A stretch of DNA of 64,000 nt from Clostridia bacterium (GCA_017942005.1 JAGAVJ010000027.1:124001-188000); one strand, 5' to 3'. Counted from the stretch's first letter, positions 25,364-34,714 are shown. Notes: a model not told the origin generated them from the sequence alone. Numbers and translations are program-made.

Positions 25364-26821
25364 TCAAACACCGCCGCCGATGCTCCACTCCTCCGCGGTT
25401 TCTTCACCGAGCATCAGGGTATTGATGACCTGTGCGCAAAACGCAGCAAACGAGCGGACGCCTGCATCAATATCCTTTGGCGTCACGCAGCCGATGTCCA
25501 CCCGCTCAAGGATTTTCTGCAACTGCGCCGTCTCCTTCTGCTGCATCTCCGTCTGGGTTTCTGCAGTTTTGCTGCCGTCCATTTGGGAAAGAATTCCTGT
25601 CTCCTCCAATGCACGGTAGACCAGCGTCGATGCGCCGATGACGGTCGGTACGCCGATGGTAATGACCGGCACACCAAGCGTTTCTGCAACCAGCGGCTGC
25701 CGTTTGTTGCCGACACCGCCGCCGGGGTGAATGCCGGTTGTTGCAATCTGTACACAGCGGACAAGCGATTCCGTTTCCGCAGCAGCAAGTGCGTCAATTA
25801 AAATAACAAGGTCCGGTTTGACAGAACGCACAGCGCCGCGTACCAGCTCCAGTGTTTCAATGCCAGTCTGTCCGAGTACCATTGGCGTCAGTGCAGACAG
25901 CTTGTGAATTCCGCAGACCGACAAAGAACCTGCATCCTCTGCAGCCCCGCTGTCACTTTTCGTTTGCCCGTTACCGTTTTCTTCACAGCATGCATCATCG
26001 ACCAGGTGACGCGTAACATGCAGTCTTGCAGCACATGCGGGGCCAAGTGCATCCGGCGTCAGCTGGGGATTGCCCAGTCCAACGACAAGAATGGAATGAG
26101 AACGAAAGAGCTTTGGGTTCTCCGGCAGCGGCGCCGGCGGAATATCCGTGATCGCCGACAAATCGGGGTTTGAGATAAACAGCGGTTCCTCTTCTGTCTG
26201 AGAGGACGTTACCTCAGGCACTCCCTTAGAATCCTCGCCTGTCCGTTCTGTTTGCACCGCAGACAAAAAGGAAGGCGGTACATTGTAAAGATGTCCCTGC
26301 TGATCCCATTCAGGCGAAACACTGGAACGGTCCTGTGCGACGACGCCGGGGCTGTCAATGGAGGTCTGGAAGCGTGCGCCTTCACCGTATGGATTGGCGC
26401 TCGGCATCCGGAACTCCGGCAAATACGTATGCACCGCATCGACAAGCGTTTCTCTGACCGCCGTCAGCGCGTCATGATAACTCTTACCGGAAAGGAACCG
26501 CAGCTCCCCTGTATGCACCGTATAATACGTACCGATGCTCTTTCCAAGCTTATGCGACGCCGCCTCTCCGGAAACAACCAGTTTTTCCACGCGGATATCA
26601 CCGTGCATACGTTCTTCATAATGCATTCCGCTGTCGCGAAGGGTATATGGGTCTTCCCACTCCGCCTCATGGATGCGTGCTTTATTTCCGTTTTCGCCCT
26701 CTCCCTTGATTCCTTCACTGCTTTTATACAATTCTGACGCCATATCCGTCCGACAGAAGGTACTGAGCGGCAGAGGTTCTCTCTGTTGTTTTTTTGCTGT
26801 TGAATTCGGTGTTTGATTCAT
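25364..26821 (-). CDS. gpr: Germination protease GPR
   Basis: Spore-specific protease that degrades small acid-soluble proteins during germination. FCRTDMASE near residue 22 is the usual processing-region motif, GKSIGTYYTVHTGEL follows, and the core GHSILVVGLGNPQLTPDALGP-like segment (here starting RSHSILVVG near 245), LGQTGIETLELVRG, PDLVILIDALAA and GIHPGGGVGNKR are all present. At 485 residues it is well over 100 longer than usual because a low-complexity insertion of about 95 residues lies before the VVGLGN segment. AAAGGA precedes the ATG at a normal distance. Confidence 0.92.
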   Translation of the reverse strand: MNQTPNSTAKKQQREPLPLSTFCRTDMASELYKSSEGIKGEGENGNKARIHEAEWEDPYTLRDSGMHYEERMHGDIRVEKLVVSGEAASHKLGKSIGTYYTVHTGELRFLSGKSYHDALTAVRETLVDAVHTYLPEFRMPSANPYGEGARFQTSIDSPGVVAQDRSSVSPEWDQQGHLYNVPPSFLSAVQTERTGEDSKGVPEVTSSQTEEEPLFISNPDLSAITDIPPAPLPENPKLFRSHSILVVGLGNPQLTPDALGPACAARLHVTRHLVDDACCEENGNGQTKSDSGAAEDAGSLSVCGIHKLSALTPMVLGQTGIETLELVRGAVRSVKPDLVILIDALAAAETESLVRCVQIATTGIHPGGGVGNKRQPLVAETLGVPVITIGVPTVIGASTLVYRALEETGILSQMDGSKTAETQTEMQQKETAQLQKILERVDIGCVTPKDIDAGVRSFAAFCAQVINTLMLGEETAEEWSIGGGV

Positions 26822-26956
26822 CGTATTGCGCTTCCTTTCTATTTTTTGTTACAGATAGAATGCACAGAAACGCTGCCTTTTATGTATCGCGGTTTTTTAT
26901 GCAAGGTGTTAATCGTATCTATTTTGTAAATTTTAAATGTCTACACATTCAATAGG

Positions 26957-26985
26957 TTGATTCTTCCTACCTTTTATGGTATAAT
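26957..26985 (+). promoter_or_regulatory. Sigma-A promoter of metF-metH
   Basis: TTGATT (26957-26962) and TATAAT (26980-26985) with 17-base spacing. No SAM or cobalamin riboswitch was recognised in the 150-base leader. Confidence 0.6.
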
Positions 26986-27031
26986 ATATTGTGTATTTAC
27001 TTTTATGGTATAAAGTATAAATTGTGTATTT
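26971..27031. repeat. Two-unit direct repeat over metF promoter
   Basis: CTTTTATGGTATAA followed by ATTGTGTATTT occurs twice in a row with a short length difference. The first unit contains the -10 box. The repeat could be a regulator binding pair or a recent slippage duplication. Confidence 0.5.
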
Positions 27032-27139
27032 CTCTGCATTTGAAAAAGCATAACGATAAAAAATACAGACTTCATACATATAAAATCACATCATGATAAC
27101 ACACAATGAAGGAGAATTCCGCTATCGGAACACCATACA

Positions 27140-28015
27140 ATGAAAATCGATGAATTATTAAAAAAAGAAACCTTTACCCTCTCCTTTGAAGTATTCCCGC
27201 CCAAAACCGACTCCGCCTTTGATTCGGTCAAGACCGCAACCGAGCAGATTGCAGCGCTGCATCCTTCGTTCATGAGCGTAACCTACGGCGCCGGCGGTGG
27301 AACGAGCCGTTACACACTGGACATTGCCAAAAACATCAAAGATCAGCACAACGTCCCCACCCTGGCACATCTGACGTGCGTATCCTCCACACGGGAAACT
27401 GTCATGGCAAAAATTGAGGAGATGAAAGCCGCCGGTATTGAAAATGTCATGGCGCTGCGCGGCGATTTGACGCCGGAACTTGAAAAAAGCGACCGCAGTG
27501 GCTGGGCGTACCGCCATGCTGTGGATTTGATCCGGGACATCAAAGCGTCCGGTGCAGATTTCTGCATCGGCGGTGCATGCTATCCGGAAATTCATCCGGA
27601 AAGCCGGAACCAGACAGAGGATATTCTGCACTTAAAAGAAAAAGTCGATGCAGGGTGTTCCTTTTTAACCACGCAGATGTTTTTTGACAATAATCTGCTC
27701 TACAATTTCCTGTATAAAATCAGAGAAGCCGGCATAACGACTCCGATTGTACCGGGAATTATGCCGATTACCAATGCCAATCAGGTGGAACGCGCGGTCA
27801 AGCTTTCCGGCTCCTTTATGCCGCAGCGCTTCAAGAGTCTGGTCGACCAGTTCGGCACTTCTCCCGCCGCCATGAAGCAGGCAGGCATTGCATATGCCAC
27901 CGACCAGATCATTGATCTGTTTGCAAACGGCATCAAGCATGTGCATGTTTACTCCATGAACAAGCCGGACGTTGCCAAAAAAATTCTCGACAATCTCTCC
28001 GATATTCTCAATTAA
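27140..28015 (+). CDS. metF: Methylenetetrahydrofolate reductase
   Basis: Makes 5-methyl-THF for methionine synthesis. 291 residues with the MTHFR TIM-barrel marks: TLSFEVFPPKT at the start holding the catalytic Glu, MSVTYGAGGGTSRYTLD, HLTCVSSTRE, MALRGD, IGGACYPEIHPES, and FFDNNLLYNF. AAGGAG (27109-27114) is separated from the ATG by a TTCCG/CGGAA hairpin and nine bases. It is followed 24 bases later by metH, so the two genes supply and use the methyl group in one operon. Confidence 0.94.
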   Translation: MKIDELLKKETFTLSFEVFPPKTDSAFDSVKTATEQIAALHPSFMSVTYGAGGGTSRYTLDIAKNIKDQHNVPTLAHLTCVSSTRETVMAKIEEMKAAGIENVMALRGDLTPELEKSDRSGWAYRHAVDLIRDIKASGADFCIGGACYPEIHPESRNQTEDILHLKEKVDAGCSFLTTQMFFDNNLLYNFLYKIREAGITTPIVPGIMPITNANQVERAVKLSGSFMPQRFKSLVDQFGTSPAAMKQAGIAYATDQIIDLFANGIKHVHVYSMNKPDVAKKILDNLSDILN

Positions 28016-28039
28016 ACGCGCGAAAGTGAGAACCGACGA

Positions 28040-30520
28040 ATGAATCTCCTACAATATATGCAAGACCGCATTCTGCTTCTTGACGGCGGTATGGGAACGC
28101 TTTTACAGGCACAGGGACTGCTGCCGGGAGAGCTTCCGGAAACATGGAACCTCACACATCCGGATCGCATCACCGCCATCCACAAATCCTACTATGATGC
28201 GGGAAGCAATGTGGTTAATACCAATACCTTCGGTGCAAACGGACTGAAATTTTCATCCGCGGAGTTGGAAGAAATTATCTGTGCCGCTGTTGCCAATGCA
28301 AAAAAAGCGCGTACAGAAAGCGCCTCCGCGCAGCAAAAATTTATCGCACTGGATATCGGTCCTACCGGAAAAATGCTCCGCCCGCTCGGTACCCTTGACT
28401 TTGAAGATGCGGTATCCCTCTTTGGAGAGGTTGTACGGATCGGTGCAGGCTGCGGCGTGGATTTCATCTTCATCGAAACAATGAACGATTTATACGAAAC
28501 AAAGGCTGCGCTGCTTGCGGCAAAGGAAAACTGCGATCTGCCAGTCTTTGTTTCCTGCGCCTATGGAGAAGACGGAAAGCTGATGACCGGCGCCTCCCCC
28601 GCAGCGGTCATTGCCACGCTGGAAGGCATGGGAGCGGATGCCATCGGCGTAAACTGCTCTCTCGGGCCGAAAGCGCTTGCCCCCATTGTGGACGAATACC
28701 TTGCACGTGCATCGGTTCCGGTACTCGTCAAGCCGAATGCCGGACTGCCGAAGGTTGTCGGCGGAAAAACCGTATACGATGTACTTCCCGAAGAATTTTC
28801 AAAGGATGTCTTAGAAATGATTTTGGGAGGAGTACGGATTGCCGGCGGCTGCTGCGGCACAACACCGGACTATATCGCGGCGCTGTATGAAAAAACCGCA
28901 TCCGTGCAGCCTGTTCCCGTAACAGAAAAGAATATCACCTGCGTGTCCTCCTATACCCATGCAGTTGATTTTGGCGCTGCTCCCATTTTGATTGGAGAAC
29001 GTATCAATCCGACCGGAAAAAAGCGATTCAAGGAAGCGCTGCGGCAAAATGATATGGACTATATCCGCAAAGAAGGCATCGCACAGGCAGAATGCGGCGT
29101 CCATATTCTTGACGTCAACGTCGGACTGCCGGAAATTGATGAGGTTTCCATGCTGACCGAAGCCGTCTGTGAATTGCAGGCGATTCTTGATATCCCGCTT
29201 CAAATCGACACCTCATCCCCTGCGGCAATGGAGTCCGCACTGCGCCGCTACAACGGCAAACCGATGATCAATTCTGTCAGCGGCAAACAGGAAAGCATGG
29301 ACGCTGTATTCCCGCTTGCAAAAAAATACGGCGGTGTCGTCGTAGCCCTGACGCTTGACGAATCCGGCATTCCGAACACAGCGGAAGAACGGGTTGCCAT
29401 TGCAGAACGCATTTTAAAAGAAGCCGCTAAATACGGCATCGGCAAAAAAGACATTCTCTTTGACCCGCTTGCACTGACCATCAGCGCCGACAACCGTGCC
29501 GGTGTGGAAACGCTGCGTGCCGTGCGCATGATACGGGAAACGCTTGACTGCCACACCTCGCTCGGCATTTCCAACGTGTCGTTCGGTCTGCCGCGCAGAG
29601 AAATCATCACTGCCACGTTTTACACGCTGGCGCTCGGTGCAGGTCTGTCGGCGGCTATCATGAATCCGTATGCCAACGATATGATGAACGCCTATCACGC
29701 CTATCTTGCATTGTCCGGATTGGACGACGCCTGCGCCGGTTATATTGCATATGCTGCCGCCCTTCCAGCATCCCCTGCCCCTTCCTCTGCGAACGGATCG
29801 GCGTCTGTATCTGCGATAGCACCCCAAGAAAAATCCAATTCATCCCCAAAAACAAACACCGCGCCTTCCTCTGACAATGCCTCTCTGCAAAACAACACAA
29901 CAGAGCTACAGCATTCCATCATCCGCGGCTTAAAGGATCAGGCAGGACAGATCACCGCTGCCATTCTTGCCGCAGGCACGGAACCGCTGTCCATTGTACA
30001 AAACGAGATCATCCCGGCATTGGACATTGTCGGCGCCGGATTTGAAAATAAGACCGTCTATCTGCCGCAGCTGCTGATGAGTGCAGAAGCCGCCAAAGCG
30101 GCGTTTGGCGCAATCAAGGCGGCAGCAAGCACAGAAACCTCCAAAGACAAATGTGCCTTTATTCTCGCAACCGTTCATGGCGACATTCATGACATCGGCA
30201 AAAACATCGTCAAACTCCTTTTAGAAAATTACGGTTTTGCCGTCACCGACCTTGGCCGTGATGTGGAGCCACAGGTCATTGTTGACGAAACAGTCCGGCA
30301 GCATGCACCGCTCGTCGGTTTGAGTGCGCTTATGACCACTACCGTTCCGGCAATGGAGGAAACCATAAAACAGCTGCGCATATCGGCCCCCTGGTGCAAA
30401 ATCGTTGTCGGCGGCGCCGTTTTAACACAGGAATATGCAGATGCAATCGGTGCGGATCACTATGCAAAGGACGCTATGGAAACTGTGCGTTATGCAGAAA
30501 AGATCAATGCTGCGCTGTAA
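28040..30520 (+). CDS. metH: Cobalamin-dependent methionine synthase
   Basis: Transfers methyl from methyl-THF through B12 to homocysteine. Of 826 residues, about 1-290 form the homocysteine domain with zinc cysteines at 206, 271 and 272 (VNCSLG, GGCCGT). About 310-570 form the pterin domain (ILIGERINPTGKKRFKEAL). After a Pro/Ser/Ala linker, 630-826 hold the B12 cap and binding domains with VHGDIHDIGKN, in which His717 is the lower ligand. The C-terminal AdoMet reactivation domain of E. coli MetH is absent, as is usual in anaerobic Firmicutes, which use a separate protein. The linker near residues 575-625 is unusually long and low in complexity. Ribosome site is weak. Confidence 0.93.
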   Translation: MNLLQYMQDRILLLDGGMGTLLQAQGLLPGELPETWNLTHPDRITAIHKSYYDAGSNVVNTNTFGANGLKFSSAELEEIICAAVANAKKARTESASAQQKFIALDIGPTGKMLRPLGTLDFEDAVSLFGEVVRIGAGCGVDFIFIETMNDLYETKAALLAAKENCDLPVFVSCAYGEDGKLMTGASPAAVIATLEGMGADAIGVNCSLGPKALAPIVDEYLARASVPVLVKPNAGLPKVVGGKTVYDVLPEEFSKDVLEMILGGVRIAGGCCGTTPDYIAALYEKTASVQPVPVTEKNITCVSSYTHAVDFGAAPILIGERINPTGKKRFKEALRQNDMDYIRKEGIAQAECGVHILDVNVGLPEIDEVSMLTEAVCELQAILDIPLQIDTSSPAAMESALRRYNGKPMINSVSGKQESMDAVFPLAKKYGGVVVALTLDESGIPNTAEERVAIAERILKEAAKYGIGKKDILFDPLALTISADNRAGVETLRAVRMIRETLDCHTSLGISNVSFGLPRREIITATFYTLALGAGLSAAIMNPYANDMMNAYHAYLALSGLDDACAGYIAYAAALPASPAPSSANGSASVSAIAPQEKSNSSPKTNTAPSSDNASLQNNTTELQHSIIRGLKDQAGQITAAILAAGTEPLSIVQNEIIPALDIVGAGFENKTVYLPQLLMSAEAAKAAFGAIKAAASTETSKDKCAFILATVHGDIHDIGKNIVKLLLENYGFAVTDLGRDVEPQVIVDETVRQHAPLVGLSALMTTTVPAMEETIKQLRISAPWCKIVVGGAVLTQEYADAIGADHYAKDAMETVRYAEKINAAL

Positions 30521-31511
30521 TCTCGCCAAACGAAAAGAAGCCTTTCGGCAGACACGTGCGGGATGGCTTTTCTGCCGTTCCCTGGATGCATTCTGGAACC
30601 CTCCGACCGCCATTGTTCTTCTGCTCATTCCAACCTCCATTGTTCTTTTGATTTTCTCCCATACCGTGGATTTGGCAAGCCGTCAGACACGGTATATTTC
30701 CTACGCGATCTCTATATACAATACCGTCGAAATCTGCCGCAAAATACCGGGATGGATTGCCTACTGGAAAAGGGTTCGTACAGAAAACCCCTATGTACAG
30801 CTGATTCTTTCCGACACTGCGCTGCGCATTAAGCTTTCTCTCGGCTTTTCCGTGACCATCCATACCGCCTATGCACTATTTATGCTGTGTATGGGCATGT
30901 ATCATCGCTCGCTATGGTACTATGCATTTGCCGTATATTACGGACTTCTTGTGCTGATGCGCCTGTTTTTGCTGCGTGAGGTGCGTGGTCGGGGAAGTGA
31001 GGGGGGCAGTTTTTCCCCCGGCAGCAATTTGATGCGCGAATGGAACCGATACCGCCTGTGCGGCTGGATTCTGCTTGCAATGAATTTGGCGCTTGGTGTC
31101 ATTGTAGTGTTTATCGTGTATGAAAAGCGCGTCATCTCCCACAATCCCATCACCACCATTGTACTTGGCATCTATACCGTGTGTGCCTTGATCTATTCTG
31201 TGTACAGTCTCCTTAAGTTCCGCAAATACAAAAGTCCGGTTTACACAGCAACAAAGGTTGTACGTATCGCCGCAGCGCTGGTTTCGGTGATGACATTTCA
31301 GTCCGCATTGACCTTTGCCCTTTTTGGTAAGGTTCCAAACAGCGAAGCATTCCGCCGTAAAATCACTGCGATGACCGGAGGTATCGTCATCGGCATCATT
31401 GTGACCATGGCTGTATCCATGATTCTCATTTCCACATATGCACTGCATCGCTTGAACAACCGCAGCCGCAGTTCCGCAAAGAATGCAAAATCGCACAAGG
31501 ACAATACCTGA
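30510..31511 (+). CDS. Polytopic membrane protein of unknown function
   Basis: About 333 residues with seven hydrophobic segments, the first near residue 35 (AIVLLLIPTSIVLLIF) and the last near 300 (GGIVIGIIVTMAVSMILI). The ends are basic, with a Ser/Lys/Asn-rich cytoplasmic tail. I recognise no family. The ATG at 30510 overlaps the end of metH by eleven bases, so translation is probably coupled; several earlier in-frame ATGs overlap metH further. It lies in the metF-metH run and 26 bases before the MocR-like gene. Confidence 0.6.
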   Translation: MRCNLAKRKEAFRQTRAGWLFCRSLDAFWNPPTAIVLLLIPTSIVLLIFSHTVDLASRQTRYISYAISIYNTVEICRKIPGWIAYWKRVRTENPYVQLILSDTALRIKLSLGFSVTIHTAYALFMLCMGMYHRSLWYYAFAVYYGLLVLMRLFLLREVRGRGSEGGSFSPGSNLMREWNRYRLCGWILLAMNLALGVIVVFIVYEKRVISHNPITTIVLGIYTVCALIYSVYSLLKFRKYKSPVYTATKVVRIAAALVSVMTFQSALTFALFGKVPNSEAFRRKITAMTGGIVIGIIVTMAVSMILISTYALHRLNNRSRSSAKNAKSHKDNT

Positions 31512-31537
31512 AGCGATATGGAAAGGACACCCCCTTT

Positions 31538-32773
31538 ATGCACTTTCATATCGAACCCAATACACAAACACCTGCTTATATGCAGCTGTATCAGCTTCTG
31601 CGGCGCGCCATTGAAACCGGTATTTATCCTGCCGGTACCCACCTGCCCTCCAAACGGCTGCTTGCAGAGGAATCCGGTGTCAGTGTGATTACGGTGGAAC
31701 ACACCTATTCGATTCTCTGCGATGAAGGCTATATCGAAGCCCGTCCGCGCAGCGGCTATTATGTCATCTATCTTCGCACAGATTTTCCAACGAATCGAAA
31801 CGGAGCGTCACCGCATCCCAAGACACCGTCGGCTGTACAGCCAGTCACTTTGGGGGCGGTGTCGGGAATATGCGCTGACGGGTCATCGCAGCATGCGCTG
31901 CAAATGGAAGATGAAATATTACAGGACCCTGTGATACAGGATGCAGCTTCCGCCTCCGCTTCCACCGACAGTCCCCTTCCCTTTCCGATGCTTGCACGTA
32001 CCATGCGCCGTATTTTAACAGAATACGGTGAAAAAATTCTGATAAAGTCCCCAAACCATGGATGCAGCGAGCTGCGCCGTGCAATTGCCGACTACTTAAA
32101 CCGTTCCTTTTCTATCGGAAAGACCATACATCCCAAGCAGATTATCATCGGCTCCGGTGCGGAATATCTATACAGCTTGATTGTACAGCTGTTCCGTGCA
32201 TGGATACCGGGCGGTGCACCGATCTTTGCACTGGAGTCTCCTTCATACGAAAAAATACGGCAGGTCTACGAAGCAAACGGCGTTGTCTGTGATCTGCTGC
32301 AACTGGGCAAGGATGGCATTCAAAGTGACGCACTTGCAAAAACAAACGCACAAATACTGCATATCACGCCGTTTCACAGCTATCCCAGCGGTATTACCGC
32401 CGATGCTTCCAAACGCAGAGAGTATCTCGACTGGGCTGACAAGCGCGGCGGTTATCTGATCGAAGACAACTATGATTCTGAGCTGACAATTTCGACCAAA
32501 AACGAGGATACGGTATTTTCGCTTGCCGAAAACGGTAATGTCTTATATTTAAACACATTTTCACACACCGTCGCTCCTTCTATCCGTGTTGGATATCTGC
32601 TCCTCCCCCCATTGCTTCTTCCAGTCTTTGAAAAACATCTCGGCTTTTATTCCTGCACTGTCCCTGTGTTTGAACAGTATGTGTTAGCAGAGCTTTTAAA
32701 CAGCGGTGAGTTTGAACGGCATATCAATCGGGTGCGCAGGGCACGCAGGGCACAGCGTGCAGAACAAAAGTAA
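31538..32773 (+). CDS. MocR-type GntR/aminotransferase regulator, degenerate
   Basis: 411 residues. An N-terminal GntR winged helix (QLYQLLRRAIETGIYPAGTHLPSKRLLAEESGVS, read from residue 18) is joined to an aminotransferase-I-like domain with GAEYLYSLIVQLF, TPFHSYPSGIT and IEDNYDSELT. At the PLP-lysine position the family has S-K-T; here it is S-H-T with His343, so no internal Schiff base can form. The domain also stops at RRARRAQRAEQK, roughly 70-80 residues before the usual end, and the stop codon lies inside the inverted repeat of a MITE-like element. It may be a pseudogene or a PLP-independent regulator. Confidence 0.8.
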   Translation: MHFHIEPNTQTPAYMQLYQLLRRAIETGIYPAGTHLPSKRLLAEESGVSVITVEHTYSILCDEGYIEARPRSGYYVIYLRTDFPTNRNGASPHPKTPSAVQPVTLGAVSGICADGSSQHALQMEDEILQDPVIQDAASASASTDSPLPFPMLARTMRRILTEYGEKILIKSPNHGCSELRRAIADYLNRSFSIGKTIHPKQIIIGSGAEYLYSLIVQLFRAWIPGGAPIFALESPSYEKIRQVYEANGVVCDLLQLGKDGIQSDALAKTNAQILHITPFHSYPSGITADASKRREYLDWADKRGGYLIEDNYDSELTISTKNEDTVFSLAENGNVLYLNTFSHTVAPSIRVGYLLLPPLLLPVFEKHLGFYSCTVPVFEQYVLAELLNSGEFERHINRVRRARRAQRAEQK

Positions 32774-32910
32774 ATTCGATGAGGAGATGCTTTTTGAAAA
32801 AAGCACCTCCTCAAACTCCTCCCCCAAAAACTTTTAACGGAATATATATATAATTTTAAAAAGTTTTTTGGGGATGCCCAAGCGGCGGGGCGTTCTCGTC
32901 GAACTCACGT
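32768..32910. mobile_element. MITE-like element overlapping MocR stop codon
   Basis: Left end AAGTAAATTCGATGAGG and right end CGTCGAACTCACGTT are imperfect inverted repeats. Inside are GAGGAGATGCTTTTT/AAAAAAGCACCTCCTC and CCCCCAAAAACTTTT/AAAAGTTTTTTGGGG. The left 70 bases are nearly identical to those of the element at 37339. No clear target duplication is seen here. Confidence 0.55.
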
Positions 32911-32911
32911 T

Positions 32912-32945
32912 AAAAAGCCGCCGTATATACCTATGCAGCGGCTTT
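32912..32945 (-). terminator. Terminator of deacetylase pair
   Basis: AAAGCCGC pairs with GCGGCTTTTT on the minus strand, about 20 bases past the stop of the deacetylase gene. Confidence 0.65.
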
Positions 32946-32965
32946 ACACAAATGGGGTATTTGTG

Positions 32966-33700
32966 TCACGCATTCTTTGTATCAATCAATTCTGATACCG
33001 TAACAAACTGGTATCCGCGTTCCTTCAGTACCGGAACTACCTTTTTCAGCGCGGCAAGTGTCTGACTGTCCTTGCGGGAAACGCAGTCGTGAAACAGGAT
33101 GATATCTCCGGCGGTCACATTGTTTAAAATATTCGCAGCAATGTCATCCGCCATTGCGTGGTCCCAGTCACGGGTGTCGATGTTCCAAAGGATAATGCGA
33201 TAATCCATGTCCTTTGCTGCGGCGGAAATCGCTTCGGTACAATAGCCTTCCGGTGGGCGGAACAGCGTTGTCCGGATCTCTGTTGTCTCATAGACGGTTC
33301 TTGCACAGTCTTCAATTTCCCGCCGGAGGATAGAGCCGTCTGCACAGGCGGCAGCAGTTGTGGCAATCGGCAGTTTTGAAAGTCGTGGGTGACTGTCCGT
33401 ATGGTTGCCGATTTCATGCCCCTCTGCTTCCTCTCGCCGCAGAAGCTCCGGTGAAAGTCTTGCCATAGAACCGACAACAAAGAACGTAGCGTGAATCTCC
33501 TCTTCTTTTAAATAATCGAGGATGTCCGCGGTATACTTTGGACTGGGTCCATCGTCAAACGTGATTGCAATCTTCATGCATCCGTTGTCATGATGCCGGA
33601 ATACATTGCTGTCGTTCATGACACTGTAAGAAGATGCCGGAAGGACCATCATGCATACGATCAAAACGGAACAAAGCAGTAACTTCATCCGCATGTGCAT
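32966..33700 (-). CDS. NodB-type polysaccharide deacetylase
   Basis: 244 residues with an N-terminal signal or membrane anchor (LLLCSVLIVCMMVLPAS). The NodB motifs are all present: MKIAITFDDGPSP, HEIGNHTDSHPRL with the two metal His, TLFRPPEGYCTEA, WNIDTRDWDH and DIILFHDCVSRKD. It removes acetyl groups from peptidoglycan or another extracytoplasmic glycan; proximity to pdaA suggests a spore-wall role. Its start overlaps the end of pdaA by 16 bases, indicating translational coupling. Confidence 0.85.
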   Translation of the reverse strand: MHMRMKLLLCSVLIVCMMVLPASSYSVMNDSNVFRHHDNGCMKIAITFDDGPSPKYTADILDYLKEEEIHATFFVVGSMARLSPELLRREEAEGHEIGNHTDSHPRLSKLPIATTAAACADGSILRREIEDCARTVYETTEIRTTLFRPPEGYCTEAISAAAKDMDYRIILWNIDTRDWDHAMADDIAANILNNVTAGDIILFHDCVSRKDSQTLAALKKVVPVLKERGYQFVTVSELIDTKNA

Positions 33701-34563
33701 TCGCCTTCTTTCGCTGTGCCGGGATCAGGAGAGGGGGACGCTGTTAACTCATCCAAAGTGCCGAACCGGTAACCGTCTTTTTCCCATGCACACATAAGAT
33801 CGTCAAGAATCGCGGCATTTGTTGCAGACGTTGGATGCAAAAGCAGTACCATACCGTTGTGTGTATGCGCAAGAAGCTTTTCCTTGGATGCCGCAGGATC
33901 AGGCTGCTTATTGTTATCCCAGTCGGGATACGCAAGACTCCAGAAGATGGTTTTATAACCTGCCTTCTTGGCATATCCGAGAGATGTCTTACTGAACTTT
34001 CCTTCCGGCGGACGGTAATACATCGGCATATCGCATCCAAACGTATCATGATACAAATTGGACAGTTTCGTCAGTTCTTCTGTAAACTCAGTTTCTGAAA
34101 GCGTTGTCATGTCCTTGTGGTTGGCAGAATGGTTGCACACAAGATGCCCCTCCTCTGTCATGCGGCGCACAAGCTCCGGTTCCGCTTCAATTAAATGGGA
34201 CAGCACAAAAAATGCTGCCGGTGCCTGATGCTTTTTTAAGACATCCAGAATTTTTGCCACATTCCCGTTTTCATATCCGGCGTCAAACGTCAGATAGATC
34301 ACACGGTCGTCGCCGTCTGCGTCGGTATCCGCATAATATCCGTCATACTGCGTAATATAAGAAAGATTCTGGTCCAGCGGCGGCAGCGAGTGATCGTCTG
34401 TTTTCTTAAAATACCACCCCATCGCATCCCCTTCTTTTGCAGAAACAACGGCAGTGAATAAAAGCAGCACCGCGGTGAACAGCAGTACCGCACGTGCCAG
34501 AGGCACCTGTGGCAAGGACACCGTGGAATGAATTCCAGATGTCAAACAACTTTTTTTCTTCAA
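33685..34563 (-). CDS. pdaA: Delta-lactam de-N-acetylase PdaA
   Basis: Needed to make muramic delta-lactam in spore cortex. 292 residues with one N-terminal membrane segment (ARAVLLFTAVLLLFTAVVSA). The PdaA-type NodB motifs are VIYLTFDAGYENG, VCNHSANHKDMTTL, YYRPPEGKFS, FWSLAYPDWDNNKQPDP, and GMVLLLHPTSATN. The AYPDWDNNKQPDP block separates PdaA from ordinary NodB deacetylases. First gene of the two-gene unit. A sporulation sigma-factor promoter would be expected upstream but I could not assign one. Confidence 0.9.
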   Translation of the reverse strand: MKKKSCLTSGIHSTVSLPQVPLARAVLLFTAVLLLFTAVVSAKEGDAMGWYFKKTDDHSLPPLDQNLSYITQYDGYYADTDADGDDRVIYLTFDAGYENGNVAKILDVLKKHQAPAAFFVLSHLIEAEPELVRRMTEEGHLVCNHSANHKDMTTLSETEFTEELTKLSNLYHDTFGCDMPMYYRPPEGKFSKTSLGYAKKAGYKTIFWSLAYPDWDNNKQPDPAASKEKLLAHTHNGMVLLLHPTSATNAAILDDLMCAWEKDGYRFGTLDELTASPSPDPGTAKEGECTCG

Positions 34564-34607
34564 ATTTTCATCATCCTTTCTCTGTCATTTTGAACTACGT
34601 CCCATAC

Positions 34608-34678
34608 GGAATGCATTCCAAAGCGGAATAAATGCCGCATAAAACAGATTCTATATGAAATTGTATTCCGTATGGAAT
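34608..34678. promoter_or_regulatory. Repeated GGAAT/ATTCC dyads upstream of pdaA
   Basis: GGAATGCATTCC (34608-34619) is a perfect 12-base palindrome and ATTCCGTATGGAAT (34665-34678) a second dyad; single copies of CATACGGAAT and GCGGAATA lie between. The spacing is suggestive of operator sites for a dimeric regulator. Confidence 0.4.
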
Positions 34679-34714
34679 TGTATTCTGTAACCATTGTTCC
34701 CGCATCGAAAAAAA

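Noticed and set aside
26822-27139. SAM or cobalamin riboswitch before metF-metH
   Set aside because: None of the conserved core elements of the S-box, SAM-II or cobalamin classes can be found in the leader.
30435-31511. Longer start for the membrane protein
   Set aside because: Starts before 30510 would overlap metH by up to 86 bases in another frame and add a segment that is just the out-of-frame end of metH.
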